From assembly GCA_965213765.1 (NCBI GenBank), contig OZ243926.1, positions 744,001-808,000 of the forward strand: DNA of 64,000 nt. Reading direction: 5' to 3'. The translations under genes and the position numbers were made by a program. Shown here one piece after another: positions 54,208 through 63,421 of the stretch. Under the pieces are notes generated by a model. It was not told the origin of the DNA. It ran no database searches and was given only the letters and a program-made list of their open reading frames with translations. The stretch comes from JAJDXO01 sp965213765 (GTDB lineage: Bacteria > Pseudomonadota > Alphaproteobacteria > Rhodospirillales > UBA2165). Each line of letters starts with the position of its first letter. Position 1 is the stretch's first letter.

Positions 54208-54488
54208 GCGCCGACACCACGACCGAACGTCCTCAACGGCCGCGCGGCGGCGGGGGTGGCGGCGGCCGCCGTCCGTTCTTCCGGCGGCGCAAGACCTGTC
54301 CGTTCTCCGGCGCCAACGCACCGAAGATTGATTACAAGGACACCAAGCTCTTGTCGCGGTATATCTCCGAACGTGGCAAGATCGTGCCGAGCAGAATTAC
54401 GGCGGTTTCGGCCAAGAAACAGCGCGAACTCGCGCGTGCGATAAAGCGGGCTCGTTTCCTGGCGCTGCTGCCTTACGTTTCCCAATAA
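54204..54488 (+). CDS. rpsR: 30S ribosomal protein bS18
   Basis: A 94-residue S18. The core is KIDYKDTKLLSRYISERGKI then PSRITAVSAKKQRELARAIK. A Gly/Arg-rich N-terminal extension (RPRGGGGGGGRRPFFRRRKT) precedes it. S18 binds S6 on the 30S platform. Its TAA overlaps the DUF2232 start by 1 bp. Confidence 0.96.
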   Translation: MSADTTTERPQRPRGGGGGGGRRPFFRRRKTCPFSGANAPKIDYKDTKLLSRYISERGKIVPSRITAVSAKKQRELARAIKRARFLALLPYVSQ

Positions 54489-55480
54489 TGACCAACGCCA
54501 ACGCCCCCGCGGGCGACTGGCGGTGCGGGGTCAACATGAAAAGGGATCTTCTTGGCGGTATCGGCGCCGGCGCAGTCAGCGCACTTCTATGGGCGTCGAT
54601 TACACTCGGCGGCGGTGGGATTTTGCTGTCCTATCTGTCGCCCCTGCCCCTGTTGATGGTGGGGCTGTCCCAGGGCTCCCGCGCCGGCAACATCGGTATT
54701 GTGGCCGGCGTCCTGATATCCGGCATGGCGGGTAATCCCTTCTTCGCGCTCATCTATATCGTGATGATCGGACTCCCCGCCGGCCTGATCGTCCGCCAGG
54801 CGTTGATGACCCGGCAGCTGCAGAGCGGCGCGGTCGAATGGTATAAGCCGGGCGATCTGCTGGCCCACCTGGCGGGCGTCGCCTCGGTGCTGATCATCGT
54901 CGCGGGCTTTGTCCACTTCGATGTGGACGGCGGGCTGCCGGCGGCTATCGGTCAGTACCTCGATCAGATTCTGGAGGCGCGGTTCAACCTCGCGAGTCCC
55001 GGCGACCGGGCAACGCTGGTGGTCCAATTGACGCCGTTCTTCCCGGCGATCATTGCCGGTTCCTGGCTGCTGTTCCTGACCATCAACGGCACCCTGGCCC
55101 AAAGCCTGATGGTCCGCATGGGCCGCAATATCCGCCCGACCCCGGCCTATTCGGAGATCGAACTGCCGGATTGGATCTACTGGGCCATCGTCATCGCCGC
55201 AGGGGTTGCCTTGCTGTCGTCCGGCACGGCGGATTTCGTCGCCATGAACGTGGTCGCGGTCCTCGCTACGCCGTTCTTTTTCGTCGGCCTCGGCACCATT
55301 CACATCATGGTTCGCCGGTTGGCGGCGCCGATCATGGCGTTGGTCGGCCTCTACGGCATAATTTTGGTTTTCGGCATGGTCCCGTTTGTCGCGGTGGCCG
55401 GGCTCGGATTTTTTGAACAATGGACGGATCTCCGGAACCGTTATGGCGGCGCGCGGGCGCCCGATGAGGAGGAAGAGTGA
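54488..55480 (+). CDS. DUF2232 membrane protein
   Basis: A 330-residue protein with about eight membrane segments. After a short N-terminal lead, MKRDLLGGIGAGAVSALLWA begins the DUF2232 region. Members sit between rpsR and rplI in many alphaproteobacteria and firmicutes, yet their function is unknown. The acidic C-terminus (RAPDEEEE) is cytosolic. It is overlap-coupled to genes on both sides, so it is made with the ribosomal proteins. Confidence 0.85.
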   Translation: MTNANAPAGDWRCGVNMKRDLLGGIGAGAVSALLWASITLGGGGILLSYLSPLPLLMVGLSQGSRAGNIGIVAGVLISGMAGNPFFALIYIVMIGLPAGLIVRQALMTRQLQSGAVEWYKPGDLLAHLAGVASVLIIVAGFVHFDVDGGLPAAIGQYLDQILEARFNLASPGDRATLVVQLTPFFPAIIAGSWLLFLTINGTLAQSLMVRMGRNIRPTPAYSEIELPDWIYWAIVIAAGVALLSSGTADFVAMNVVAVLATPFFFVGLGTIHIMVRRLAAPIMALVGLYGIILVFGMVPFVAVAGLGFFEQWTDLRNRYGGARAPDEEEE

Positions 55481-56223
55481 TGGAAGTCATCCTTTTGGAA
55501 CGAATTGAGAAACTGGGCCAGATGGGCGACGTGGTGAACGTCAAGCCGGGCTACGCGCGCAACTATCTGCTGCCGAAGAAGAAAGCGGTGAGTGCGACCG
55601 GCGAGAACAAGACCCATTTCGAGCAACAGCGCGCGCAGCTCGAGGCCGAGAACCTGGAGCGCAAGAGCGAGGCCGAGGCGGTGGCCGGCAAGATGGACGG
55701 CCAGCTTGTGGTCATGATCCGGCAGGCCGGCGACGCGGGTCAGCTCTACGGCTCGGTCAACGCGCGCGATATCGCCACCGGGCTGACCGAGGCCGGGTTC
55801 ACGGTCGGCCGTCAGCAGGTTCGGCTCGAAATCCCGATCAAGGCCATCGGCCTGCACCCGGTTCACGTTTTCCTGCACCCGGAAGTTTCGGTGACCGTGA
55901 CCGCCAATGTGGCCCGGTCCGACGATGAGGCCCGCATCCAGGAAGAGACCGGCGAGGCGGTGATCGCCCAGGAGGACGAGAACGTTCAAAGCGCGGCCGA
56001 GCAGCTGATCGCCGAGGAGGAAGCTGCCGAGGCCGCCGAAGCGGAAGCCGCCGCCGAAGCCAAGGCTGCCGAGGACGGCGAGGCATCCGAGGGGGCCGGG
56101 ACGGCCGAGGCCGCCGATGACGCCGGGGAACCCGCTGAGGTCGAGACGGAGAACGAGGATTCATCTTCGGATGAGGAGGCCCCGGGGGACGGGGAGGAAG
56201 CGGAAGAAACCCCGACCGCCTAA
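55480..56223 (+). CDS. rplI: 50S ribosomal protein bL9 with long acidic tail
   Basis: A 247-residue L9, about 100 residues longer than the usual 150. The N-domain MEVILLERIEKLGQMGDVVN, the connecting helix and the C-domain (about 80-150) are normal. Beyond that, residues about 155-247 are almost only Glu, Ala, Asp, Gly and Pro. Such tails occur in some alphaproteobacteria; their role is unknown. The start is ATG at 55480 (the GTG just before it is in frame). A strong terminator follows. Confidence 0.95.
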   Translation: MEVILLERIEKLGQMGDVVNVKPGYARNYLLPKKKAVSATGENKTHFEQQRAQLEAENLERKSEAEAVAGKMDGQLVVMIRQAGDAGQLYGSVNARDIATGLTEAGFTVGRQQVRLEIPIKAIGLHPVHVFLHPEVSVTVTANVARSDDEARIQEETGEAVIAQEDENVQSAAEQLIAEEEAAEAAEAEAAAEAKAAEDGEASEGAGTAEAADDAGEPAEVETENEDSSSDEEAPGDGEEAEETPTA

Positions 56224-56245
56224 TCGTGATCCTCATAAGTGTTTG

Positions 56246-56283
56246 AAAAGCGGGAAATAATTAAAAAATTACCCGCTTTTTCT
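56246..56283 (+). terminator. Rho-independent terminator of the rpsF-rplI operon
   Basis: AAAAGCGGG (56246-56254) pairs with CCCGCTTTT (56272-56280), and the inner TAATT/AATTA can extend the stem. The hairpin is followed directly by further T residues. It lies 22 bp after the rplI stop in a conspicuously AT-rich island, and is the clearest intrinsic terminator in the window. Confidence 0.88.
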
Positions 56284-56402
56284 TCAGCTATCTTCACATC
56301 GGAAATTGAGTATGCTAGCGTTTTGAAGTGACGCTGGGCGCATGAAGCCGCCGTCACCGGGCAAAGAAAGAGGACTTTGAGGAAGTTCCAGGGACTGGTG
56401 CC

Positions 56403-57644
56403 ATGTTCATGCTCAAACTCATTCTCCGCCGGCTGGTCGTCGAAGGCGAGTTGACGATCACGGACAGCAGCGGAAAGGTGCACCGTTTCGGCGGCAACGA
56501 AGGTCCGTCGGTGGCGGTTCGGTTTCACGAGCTTTCATTGCCCCTCAAAATCGTCTTGAACCCGAGCATGGCGCTCGGTGAGGCCTATATGGACGGCCGG
56601 CTGACCATCGAAGGCGGCAACACCATCTACGAGTTCCTGGACCTGCTGGCGCGAAATCTCTCAAAAAGGGGGCAGCCGGCGCCACAGCGATTGCTCTCCC
56701 GGATCGGGATGCTGTTCCGGCGCATCTATCAGTTCAATCCCGCGTTCCGCTCGAAGCGCAATGTTGCCCATCATTACGATCTCTCGGGCGATCTCTATGA
56801 CCTGTTTCTCGACCAGGACAAGCAGTACTCCTGCGCCTATTTCCCGGAGGGGGTCAACGACATCAACACGGCCCAGGAACGCAAGAAGCGTCATATCGCG
56901 GCCAAGCTGTTGCTCAAGGACGGCCAAAAGGTGCTCGATATCGGCTCGGGTTGGGGCGGTATGGGCCTGTATCTCGCCAGATCGGCGGGGACCGAGGTCA
57001 CCGGCATTACTCTCTCCGAAGAGCAGTTGAAGGTCTCCAAGGACCGCGCCGCCCAGGCCGGATTGCAGAACCGGGCGCAATTCCATTTGCGGGATTACCG
57101 GGACCAGACCGGTCATTTCGACCGGGTCGTATCGGTGGGCATGTTTGAACATGTGGGCATCGGACATTTCGGTCAGTATTTCGGCAAAATCCACGAGGTG
57201 CTCGCGGATGACGGCGTGGCGCTCCTCCACACCATCGGCCGCAGCGACGGTCCCGGGAATACGGACCCCTGGATCCGGAAGTACATTTTCCCCGGCGGCT
57301 ATATCCCGTCCCTCTCCGAGACCGTGCCGGCCATCGAGCGGGCCGGGCTGATCGTCACCGATATCGAGTTTCTCGGCCCCCACTATGCCGAAACCCTCAA
57401 GGCCTGGCGGGAACGGTTCCGCGAGAACTGGGATAAGGTCGCGGACCTGTACGACGAGAACTTCTGCCGCATGTGGGAGTTCTATCTTGCCGGCAGCGAG
57501 GTTTCGTTCCGTTTCCTCGGCTTGACGGTGTTCCAAATTCAGATGACCAAGCGTGTCGGCGTCGTACCCATGACCCGCGACTACATTGGGGAGTGGGAAA
57601 GAACCAGCGGCAGCGCCCGAACGGCCAGCGATCGCGCGGCTTGA
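56403..57644 (+). CDS. cfa: Cyclopropane-fatty-acyl-phospholipid synthase family protein
   Basis: A 413-residue SAM-dependent enzyme. The N-terminal lipid-binding region (about 1-110) precedes the SAM loop LDIGSGWGGMGLYLA near residue 180. NVAHHYDLSGDLYDLFLDQD and QYSCAYFP are family hallmarks. It adds a methylene across double bonds of membrane lipids, or a related methyl transfer. It is isolated between the rplI terminator and dnaB, so it has its own promoter, which I cannot place. Confidence 0.92.
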   Translation: MFMLKLILRRLVVEGELTITDSSGKVHRFGGNEGPSVAVRFHELSLPLKIVLNPSMALGEAYMDGRLTIEGGNTIYEFLDLLARNLSKRGQPAPQRLLSRIGMLFRRIYQFNPAFRSKRNVAHHYDLSGDLYDLFLDQDKQYSCAYFPEGVNDINTAQERKKRHIAAKLLLKDGQKVLDIGSGWGGMGLYLARSAGTEVTGITLSEEQLKVSKDRAAQAGLQNRAQFHLRDYRDQTGHFDRVVSVGMFEHVGIGHFGQYFGKIHEVLADDGVALLHTIGRSDGPGNTDPWIRKYIFPGGYIPSLSETVPAIERAGLIVTDIEFLGPHYAETLKAWRERFRENWDKVADLYDENFCRMWEFYLAGSEVSFRFLGLTVFQIQMTKRVGVVPMTRDYIGEWERTSGSARTASDRAA

Positions 57645-57756
57645 GCCCGCCCGCCCCGGCCGTTCCGGAATTTCAGCCTACTAATCCCCGTGTTCCACAG
57701 GGCTGTGAATCGATTCCGGCTTACCCCGGGCAGCGAATCGGTCTAGGTTCCGCTTG

Positions 57757-59280
57757 ATGGCAACCGCGGCGACCAATCCGACAAATTTGCGCCCTATCGG
57801 CGATGACGACCAGACCCTCTCCGTATTCCGGACCCCGCCGCACAACTTCGAAGCCGAGAAGGCGCTCCTGGGCGCCATCTTCGCCAACAACAACGCTTAT
57901 GACCGGGTGTCCGATTTTCTGCGGGCCGACCATTTCGCCGATCCCATCCACGGGCGGATCTTCGACGCGGCGTCCCGGCTGATCGAACGCGGACAGATCG
58001 CCGATCCCATCACCCTGAAGAACTTCTTCGATCAGGACGGATCGCTCTCCGAGGTCGGCGGCACCGAGTATCTGGCGGAAATCGCCGGCAGCATGGTGAG
58101 CATCATCAACGCCGCGGAATACGGCCGGAACATCTACGATCTGCATCTCAAGCGGCAGCTGATCGACCTCGGCGAAACCATCGTCAACGATGCCTACTCG
58201 CCGGACGTCGACGACACCGCCATGCACCAGATCGAAGGGGCGGAGCAGCGGCTCTATGACCTCGCGACCACCGGCGAAATGGAGGGCGGCTTCCAGCCGT
58301 TCAAGTCGTCCATCCTCAGCGCGATCGAGATGGCCCAGGCGGCGCACAACCGGGACGGCCATCTGAGCGGAGTCGCCACCGGTTTTCGGGATGTCGACAC
58401 CCTGCTGGGCGGTCTCCATCCGTCCGATCTGATCATTCTCGCCGCGCGTCCGTCGATGGGTAAGACCGCGCTTGCGACGAATATCGCCTTCAACGCGGCC
58501 TACGACTACAAGACCGAGACCGACGAAGACGGCCGGACCAAGGTGCTCGACGGCGCGGTTGTCGGATTCTTCTCCCTCGAAATGTCGGCTGAGCAACTGG
58601 CGAGCCGTATCCTGTCCGAACAGACCGAGATCGCCTCCGACAAGATGCGGCGCGGCAATCTTACCAACGAGGAATTCGACAAACTGGTGGTCGCCAGCCA
58701 GCAGCTTCACCGTCTCCCCATCTTCATCGATGACACGCCGGCCCTTTCGGTCAGCGCATTGCGTACCCGGGCGCGCCGGCTCAAGCGGGAGCACGGCCTC
58801 GGATTGATCATCGTCGACTACCTGCAACTCATGGAAGGTTTGCACCGGAGCGACAACCGGGTTCTCGAGATCGGCGAGATCACCCGCGGACTGAAGACTC
58901 TGGCCAAGGAACTCAATGTCCCGGTGCTCGCACTCTCGCAGTTGTCGCGCGCCGTCGAACAGCGTGAAGACAAGCGTCCTCAGCTCTCCGATCTGCGCGA
59001 ATCCGGCACCATCGAACAGGATGCGGATGTGGTGTCGTTCATCTTCCGTGAATCCTACTATCTGGAGCGGAATGAGCCCGTGCAGCGGCAAGACGAAGAG
59101 CTGGACAAATTCGCCGAACGGCACGGCCGTTGGGAGACCCGGCTGCAGGAAGTGAAGCACCACACCGAACTGCTGATCGCCAAGCAGCGGCATGGACCGA
59201 CGGGAAACGTCCGCCTCTATTTCGACGGCACATTCACCCGGTTTGCCGATCTGGATACCCAACATTCCGAGAGGTTCTGA
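57757..59280 (+). CDS. dnaB: Replicative DNA helicase
   Basis: A 507-residue hexameric helicase. The N-terminal collar domain (RTPPHNFEAEKALLGAIFAN) precedes a RecA-like motor with Walker A ARPSMGKTALAT and the SDLRESGTIEQDADVVSF region. The first ATG at 57757 is preferred over a TTG directly before it. The 112-bp gap upstream has one weak DnaA-box-like site. It is followed without gap by alr. Confidence 0.96.
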   Translation: MATAATNPTNLRPIGDDDQTLSVFRTPPHNFEAEKALLGAIFANNNAYDRVSDFLRADHFADPIHGRIFDAASRLIERGQIADPITLKNFFDQDGSLSEVGGTEYLAEIAGSMVSIINAAEYGRNIYDLHLKRQLIDLGETIVNDAYSPDVDDTAMHQIEGAEQRLYDLATTGEMEGGFQPFKSSILSAIEMAQAAHNRDGHLSGVATGFRDVDTLLGGLHPSDLIILAARPSMGKTALATNIAFNAAYDYKTETDEDGRTKVLDGAVVGFFSLEMSAEQLASRILSEQTEIASDKMRRGNLTNEEFDKLVVASQQLHRLPIFIDDTPALSVSALRTRARRLKREHGLGLIIVDYLQLMEGLHRSDNRVLEIGEITRGLKTLAKELNVPVLALSQLSRAVEQREDKRPQLSDLRESGTIEQDADVVSFIFRESYYLERNEPVQRQDEELDKFAERHGRWETRLQEVKHHTELLIAKQRHGPTGNVRLYFDGTFTRFADLDTQHSERF

Positions 59281-60408
59281 TTGTCCGGGATGAGCGGCGG
59301 GGCGCATACGGGGTCGATCCTCACCATCGATCTGGATGCCATCGCCGCCAATTATCAAACCCTGCGGGATATTTCAGGCAGTGCCGAAGTGGCGTCCGTG
59401 GTCAAGGCAAACGCCTATGGGCTCGGTGTCGATCGGGTGGCGCCGGTACTCAACAACGCCGGATGCCGGACGTTCTTCGTTGCCAATATCGCCGAGGCAT
59501 ATGAGCTCCGCTCCCTGATCCCGTCGGCCGAAATTCACGTGCTGGACGGCCTGATGGGTCAACCGCCGGAGCGCTTTATCGCCCGGAACCTGCGCCCGGT
59601 GCTCAACACGCTGGACGAAATCGAGACATGGCGGAGCGTTTCGGCCGAGTCCGACCGGCCGCTGCCCGCCGATATCCAGATCGACACCGGCATGGCCCGC
59701 CTCGGCCTGACCGCCGATGAAGTGGAAACGCTGCTGGCCCAGCCGGACTGGAACCGGGAGATGGTGATCGACTGCCTGATCAGCCATCTCGCCTGTGCCG
59801 AAGAACCCGACAATCCCAAGAACGCCGGGCAGCGCGGCACCTTCGCCAGGCTGATGCCCCGTTTCGAGGCCCGCCGGGCGTCGCTCTCGGCCTCATCCGG
59901 CATGTTTCTGGGCGAGGATTTCCACTTCGATCTGACCCGTGCCGGGGTCGCTTTGTACGGTGCCAACCCGACCCCGGACACCGCCAATCCGATGGCTCAA
60001 GTTATTCTAATACAAGGAGAAATCCTGCAAGTGCGGTTCGTTGACACCCCCCAGACCGTTGGTTATGGTGCGACGCACCGCATCACCCGGCCGAGCAAAA
60101 TCGCCACCATTCCGATTGGCTATGCGGACGGGTATTTGCGGTCTCTTGGCAACACCGGTATCGCCGTCATCGGCGGTCACAAAGTGCCGGTCGTGGGGCG
60201 AGTTTCGATGGATCTGACCACAGTGGACGTGACCGACGTTCCCGACGGACTGGCACGGCCCGGCGCTTTGGTCGACCTGCTTGGTCCCGGCAACGACCTC
60301 GACGATACCGCTGCCCGCGCCGGAACCATCGGCTACGAAATCCTCACCCGCCTCGGCAACCGGTTCGAACGGCGCTATATCGAGAATGGCAACGCAGGCT
60401 CGGCGTAA
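59281..60408 (+). CDS. alr: Alanine racemase
   Basis: A 375-residue PLP enzyme making D-alanine for peptidoglycan. The cofactor lysine is Lys42 in VVKANAYGLGVD, and the second catalytic residue is the Tyr of VGYGATHR, followed by IPIGYADGYLRSLG. The TTG at 59281 lies 5 bp after GAGAGG and directly after the dnaB stop; the ATG at 59290 is the alternative start. dnaB-alr-radA order is common in alphaproteobacteria. Confidence 0.95.
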   Translation: MSGMSGGAHTGSILTIDLDAIAANYQTLRDISGSAEVASVVKANAYGLGVDRVAPVLNNAGCRTFFVANIAEAYELRSLIPSAEIHVLDGLMGQPPERFIARNLRPVLNTLDEIETWRSVSAESDRPLPADIQIDTGMARLGLTADEVETLLAQPDWNREMVIDCLISHLACAEEPDNPKNAGQRGTFARLMPRFEARRASLSASSGMFLGEDFHFDLTRAGVALYGANPTPDTANPMAQVILIQGEILQVRFVDTPQTVGYGATHRITRPSKIATIPIGYADGYLRSLGNTGIAVIGGHKVPVVGRVSMDLTTVDVTDVPDGLARPGALVDLLGPGNDLDDTAARAGTIGYEILTRLGNRFERRYIENGNAGSA

Positions 60409-60422
60409 GTGGACGTCCGCCG

Positions 60423-61202
60423 ATGAATTTCCTCCAACCCATCGGCCGTGTCTTTATCGCGTTCCTGGGCTCCATCGGCCGGCTGACCATGTTCACCGGC
60501 GTTGCCCTCAGCCATGTGGTCCGCCCGCCCTGGTATCCGCGCATCATCCTCCGCCAGATGATCGAGATCGGTTATTTCTCGTTGCCGGTCGTCGGCCTGA
60601 CCGCCGTCTTCACGGGCATGGTGCTGGCGTTGCAGAGCTTCACCGGCTTCGCCCGTTTCAACGCCGAAGGTGCGGTGGCCAACGTCGTCGTGCTCTCGAT
60701 CACCCGGGAACTCGGACCGGTGCTTGCCGGTTTGATGGTGTCGGGGCGGATTGGCGCCTCCATGGCCGCCGAAATCGGCACCATGCGGGTCACCGAGCAG
60801 GTGGACGCGCTCACGACTTTGTCCACCAATCCGTTCAAATACCTGGTGGTGCCGCGGTTCATCGCGGGCGTCACCATGCTGCCGGTGCTCGTCCTGATCG
60901 CAGATATCATCGGTGTGATGGGCGGCTATCTGATCGGCGTCTTCGAACTCGGCTTCAACGCCGCCAACTATTTGCAGAATACCTGGGACTTCCTGACCGC
61001 TTTCGACGTGATTTCCGGCCTGGTGAAGGCTGCGGTGTTCGGCTTCATCATCACGTTGATGGGCTGCTACCACGGATACCATTCCCAAGGCGGCGCCCGG
61101 GGCGTGGGTCAGGCGACGACCAATGCGGTGGTGTCGGCGTCGATCCTGATCCTGTGTTTCGATTATATCCTGACCGCCATCTTCTTTGCCGCTGACGGAT
61201 AG
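60423..61202 (+). CDS. mlaE: MlaE-family lipid transport permease
   Basis: A 259-residue membrane protein of the MlaE/YrbE family: IGRLTMFTGVALSHV at the start and AAEIGTMRVTEQVDALTTLS in the middle, with five membrane helices. It forms the inner membrane channel of a phospholipid or sterol transporter that keeps outer membrane asymmetry. The ATPase gene follows 17 bp later. No MlaD substrate-binding gene is in the window. Confidence 0.93.
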   Translation: MNFLQPIGRVFIAFLGSIGRLTMFTGVALSHVVRPPWYPRIILRQMIEIGYFSLPVVGLTAVFTGMVLALQSFTGFARFNAEGAVANVVVLSITRELGPVLAGLMVSGRIGASMAAEIGTMRVTEQVDALTTLSTNPFKYLVVPRFIAGVTMLPVLVLIADIIGVMGGYLIGVFELGFNAANYLQNTWDFLTAFDVISGLVKAAVFGFIITLMGCYHGYHSQGGARGVGQATTNAVVSASILILCFDYILTAIFFAADG

Positions 61203-61219
61203 ATACAATACCTGAGCCC

Positions 61220-61993
61220 ATGACCGAGACCCGGCCCAAGATCAGCCTGAAAGACGTCCACAAGGCCTTTGGCCCGAAAGTGGTCCTGGATGGTCTCGAC
61301 CTGGATGTCGCCGAGGGCCGGTCGATGGTGGTGATCGGCGGATCGGGTGTCGGTAAATCGGTGATGTTGAAATGCATCCTCGGTCTGCTCACCCCGGACT
61401 CCGGTTCCGTGGAAATCGATGGCGTGAGCGTTCTCGGGCTGTCCTCGGGCGAGCGCGACCGGGTGAACCGCAAGATCGGCATGTTGTTTCAGAGCGCCGC
61501 TTTGTTCGACAGCCTCCCGGTCTGGGAGAACGTCGCCTTCCGGCTGCTGAGCGACGGGGCGGGCCGGGACGAGGCCCGCGAAATCGCCGTCCGGAAACTG
61601 GCCCAGGTGGGTCTGCGCTCGAACGTCAGCCACCTATCCCCCGCCGATCTCTCGGGCGGCATGCGGAAGCGGGTCGGACTTGCCCGCGCCATCGCCGGTG
61701 ATCCGGAGATCATTTTCTTCGACGAACCGACCACCGGCTTGGATCCGATCATGTCCGACGTAATCAACGAGTTGATCGTCTCCTGCGTGAAGGAATTGGG
61801 CGCGACCGCCTTGTCCATAACCCATGATATGGCGAGCGCGCAAAAGATCGGCGATCGCATCGCAATGATCTACAATGGCCGCATCATCTGGAACGGCCCG
61901 GCGGACGAAGTCGCGGGTTCGGATAACGAACTGGTCGAGCAGTTCATCAACGGCCGGACCGACGGGCCCATCCAGATGGCTTTGCGAGCGTAA
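61220..61993 (+). CDS. mlaF: MlaF-family ABC transporter ATPase
   Basis: A 257-residue ATPase. Walker A is GGSGVGKS at residues 40-47, the signature is LSGGMRKRVGLARA, and Walker B is IIFFDEPTTGLDP, with the switch His in ALSITHDM. It powers the MlaE permease encoded just upstream. The C-terminal NELVEQFINGRTDGPI is typical for Mla ATPases. radA follows after 12 bp. Confidence 0.94.
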   Translation: MTETRPKISLKDVHKAFGPKVVLDGLDLDVAEGRSMVVIGGSGVGKSVMLKCILGLLTPDSGSVEIDGVSVLGLSSGERDRVNRKIGMLFQSAALFDSLPVWENVAFRLLSDGAGRDEAREIAVRKLAQVGLRSNVSHLSPADLSGGMRKRVGLARAIAGDPEIIFFDEPTTGLDPIMSDVINELIVSCVKELGATALSITHDMASAQKIGDRIAMIYNGRIIWNGPADEVAGSDNELVEQFINGRTDGPIQMALRA

Positions 61994-62005
61994 GGAGCCG
62001 GCGGC

Positions 62006-63421
62006 TTGGCGAAATCGGCATCAACCTTCGTTTGTCAGGAATGCGGCGCGTCCCACGCCCGGTGGTCGGGCAAGTGCGACGCCTGTGGCGCCTGGAACTC
62101 GATCGTCGAGGAAGCGGGCGGCGGCGATGTGCCCAAAGGCCTTGGCCGAAAGAAGGGCAGCAAAATCGAGTTCGTCCCGTTGAAGGGTGAAACCCAGCCG
62201 GCGCCGCGGCTGGCCACGGGTATTGCGGAGTTCGACCGGGTTTGCGGCGGCGGACTGGTGCCGGGCTCGGCGCTGCTGGTCGGCGGCGACCCGGGGATCG
62301 GCAAATCAACCATCCTTCTGCAAGTGTGCGCCGAACTCGCCAAGGCGGGCACCGCCGGCTGTGTTTACGTGTCCGGCGAAGAGGCCATCGATCAGGTGCG
62401 GTTGCGGGCCGAGCGGCTCGGCCTTGCCGACGCCCCCGTGGAGCTGGCGGCCGCGACGAACGTCCGCGATATCGCCGCCTCGCTCGATGGTCCGTCCCCG
62501 GCGCGGGTTGTGGTTATCGATTCCATCCAGACCCTCTACCTCGACAACCTTGATTCGGCGCCAGGCACCGTTTCTCAGGTCCGGACCTCGGCCCAAGAGT
62601 TGATCCGCCTCGCCAAGAAGCGGGGATTCACGCTGATTTTGGTGGGCCACGTCACCAAGGAGGGATTGATCGCCGGGCCAAAGGTGCTCGAGCACATGGT
62701 CGATACGGTGCTCTATTTCGAGGGCGAACGCGGCCATCAGTTCCGAATCCTCCGGGCGGTGAAGAACCGGTTCGGACCCGCGGCCGAAATCGGCGTCTTC
62801 GAAATGACCGACGGCGGCCTCACCGAAGTGCCCAACCCGTCGGCCCTCTTCCTCGGCGACCGCGAAGACGGTGTCAGCGGTGCGGCCGTGTTCGCCGGAA
62901 TCGAAGGAACCCGGCCCATGCTGGTTGAAATTCAAGCCCTGACCGCACCCGCATCCTACGGCACGCCGCGCCGCGCGGTGGTCGGATGGGACAGCAACCG
63001 CCTCTCCATGCTGCTGGCCGTCCTCGAATCACGATCCGGCGTCGCCATCGGCGGCCAGGACGTTTTCCTGAATGTCGCCGGCGGTCTCCGGGTTTCGGAA
63101 CCGGCCGCGGATTTGGCGGTTGCCGCCGCCTTGGTCTCGTCCCACACCGGCAAACCCGTCCCCGCGGACACGGTGGTCTTCGGTGAGGTCGGTCTCTCAG
63201 GCGAAATCCGACAGGTGGGTCAAGCCGATGTGCGGTTGCGGGAAGCCGCCAAACTGGGATTTTCCCGTGCCGTGGTTCCCGCCCAGCGCCGGGGCAGGAA
63301 TTCCGCGACGGCAAGTGACCTCGGTCTTCTTTCCGTCGATCATCTGGATCAGCTAATTAGCTGGCTGCGGGATGCGGAGCCCGCGGGCCCGCGTCCGGTG
63401 GAGCGCGCCGCCAATGGATAG
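62006..63421 (+). CDS. radA: DNA repair protein RadA
   Basis: A 471-residue RecA-like helicase for branched DNA. The four-cysteine zinc finger is at Cys10, Cys13, Cys24 and Cys27, Walker A GGDPGIGKST is at 93-102, the KNRFG motif is near 255, and a Lon-like C-terminal domain begins around 300. It starts with TTG (LAKSASTFVC). Its stop overlaps the cvpA start by 8 bp. Confidence 0.95.
   Translation: MAKSASTFVCQECGASHARWSGKCDACGAWNSIVEEAGGGDVPKGLGRKKGSKIEFVPLKGETQPAPRLATGIAEFDRVCGGGLVPGSALLVGGDPGIGKSTILLQVCAELAKAGTAGCVYVSGEEAIDQVRLRAERLGLADAPVELAAATNVRDIAASLDGPSPARVVVIDSIQTLYLDNLDSAPGTVSQVRTSAQELIRLAKKRGFTLILVGHVTKEGLIAGPKVLEHMVDTVLYFEGERGHQFRILRAVKNRFGPAAEIGVFEMTDGGLTEVPNPSALFLGDREDGVSGAAVFAGIEGTRPMLVEIQALTAPASYGTPRRAVVGWDSNRLSMLLAVLESRSGVAIGGQDVFLNVAGGLRVSEPAADLAVAAALVSSHTGKPVPADTVVFGEVGLSGEIRQVGQADVRLREAAKLGFSRAVVPAQRRGRNSATASDLGLLSVDHLDQLISWLRDAEPAGPRPVERAANG

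Noticed and set aside
57645..57756. DnaA-box-like site (TGTTCCACA) upstream of dnaB
   Set aside because: It is a single site with two mismatches to TTATCCACA, without an AT-rich stretch or clustered boxes, so it is not an origin.
57721..59358. Antisense frame of 545 codons opposite dnaB
   Set aside because: The dnaB frame on the other strand has clear helicase motifs; the antisense product has none.
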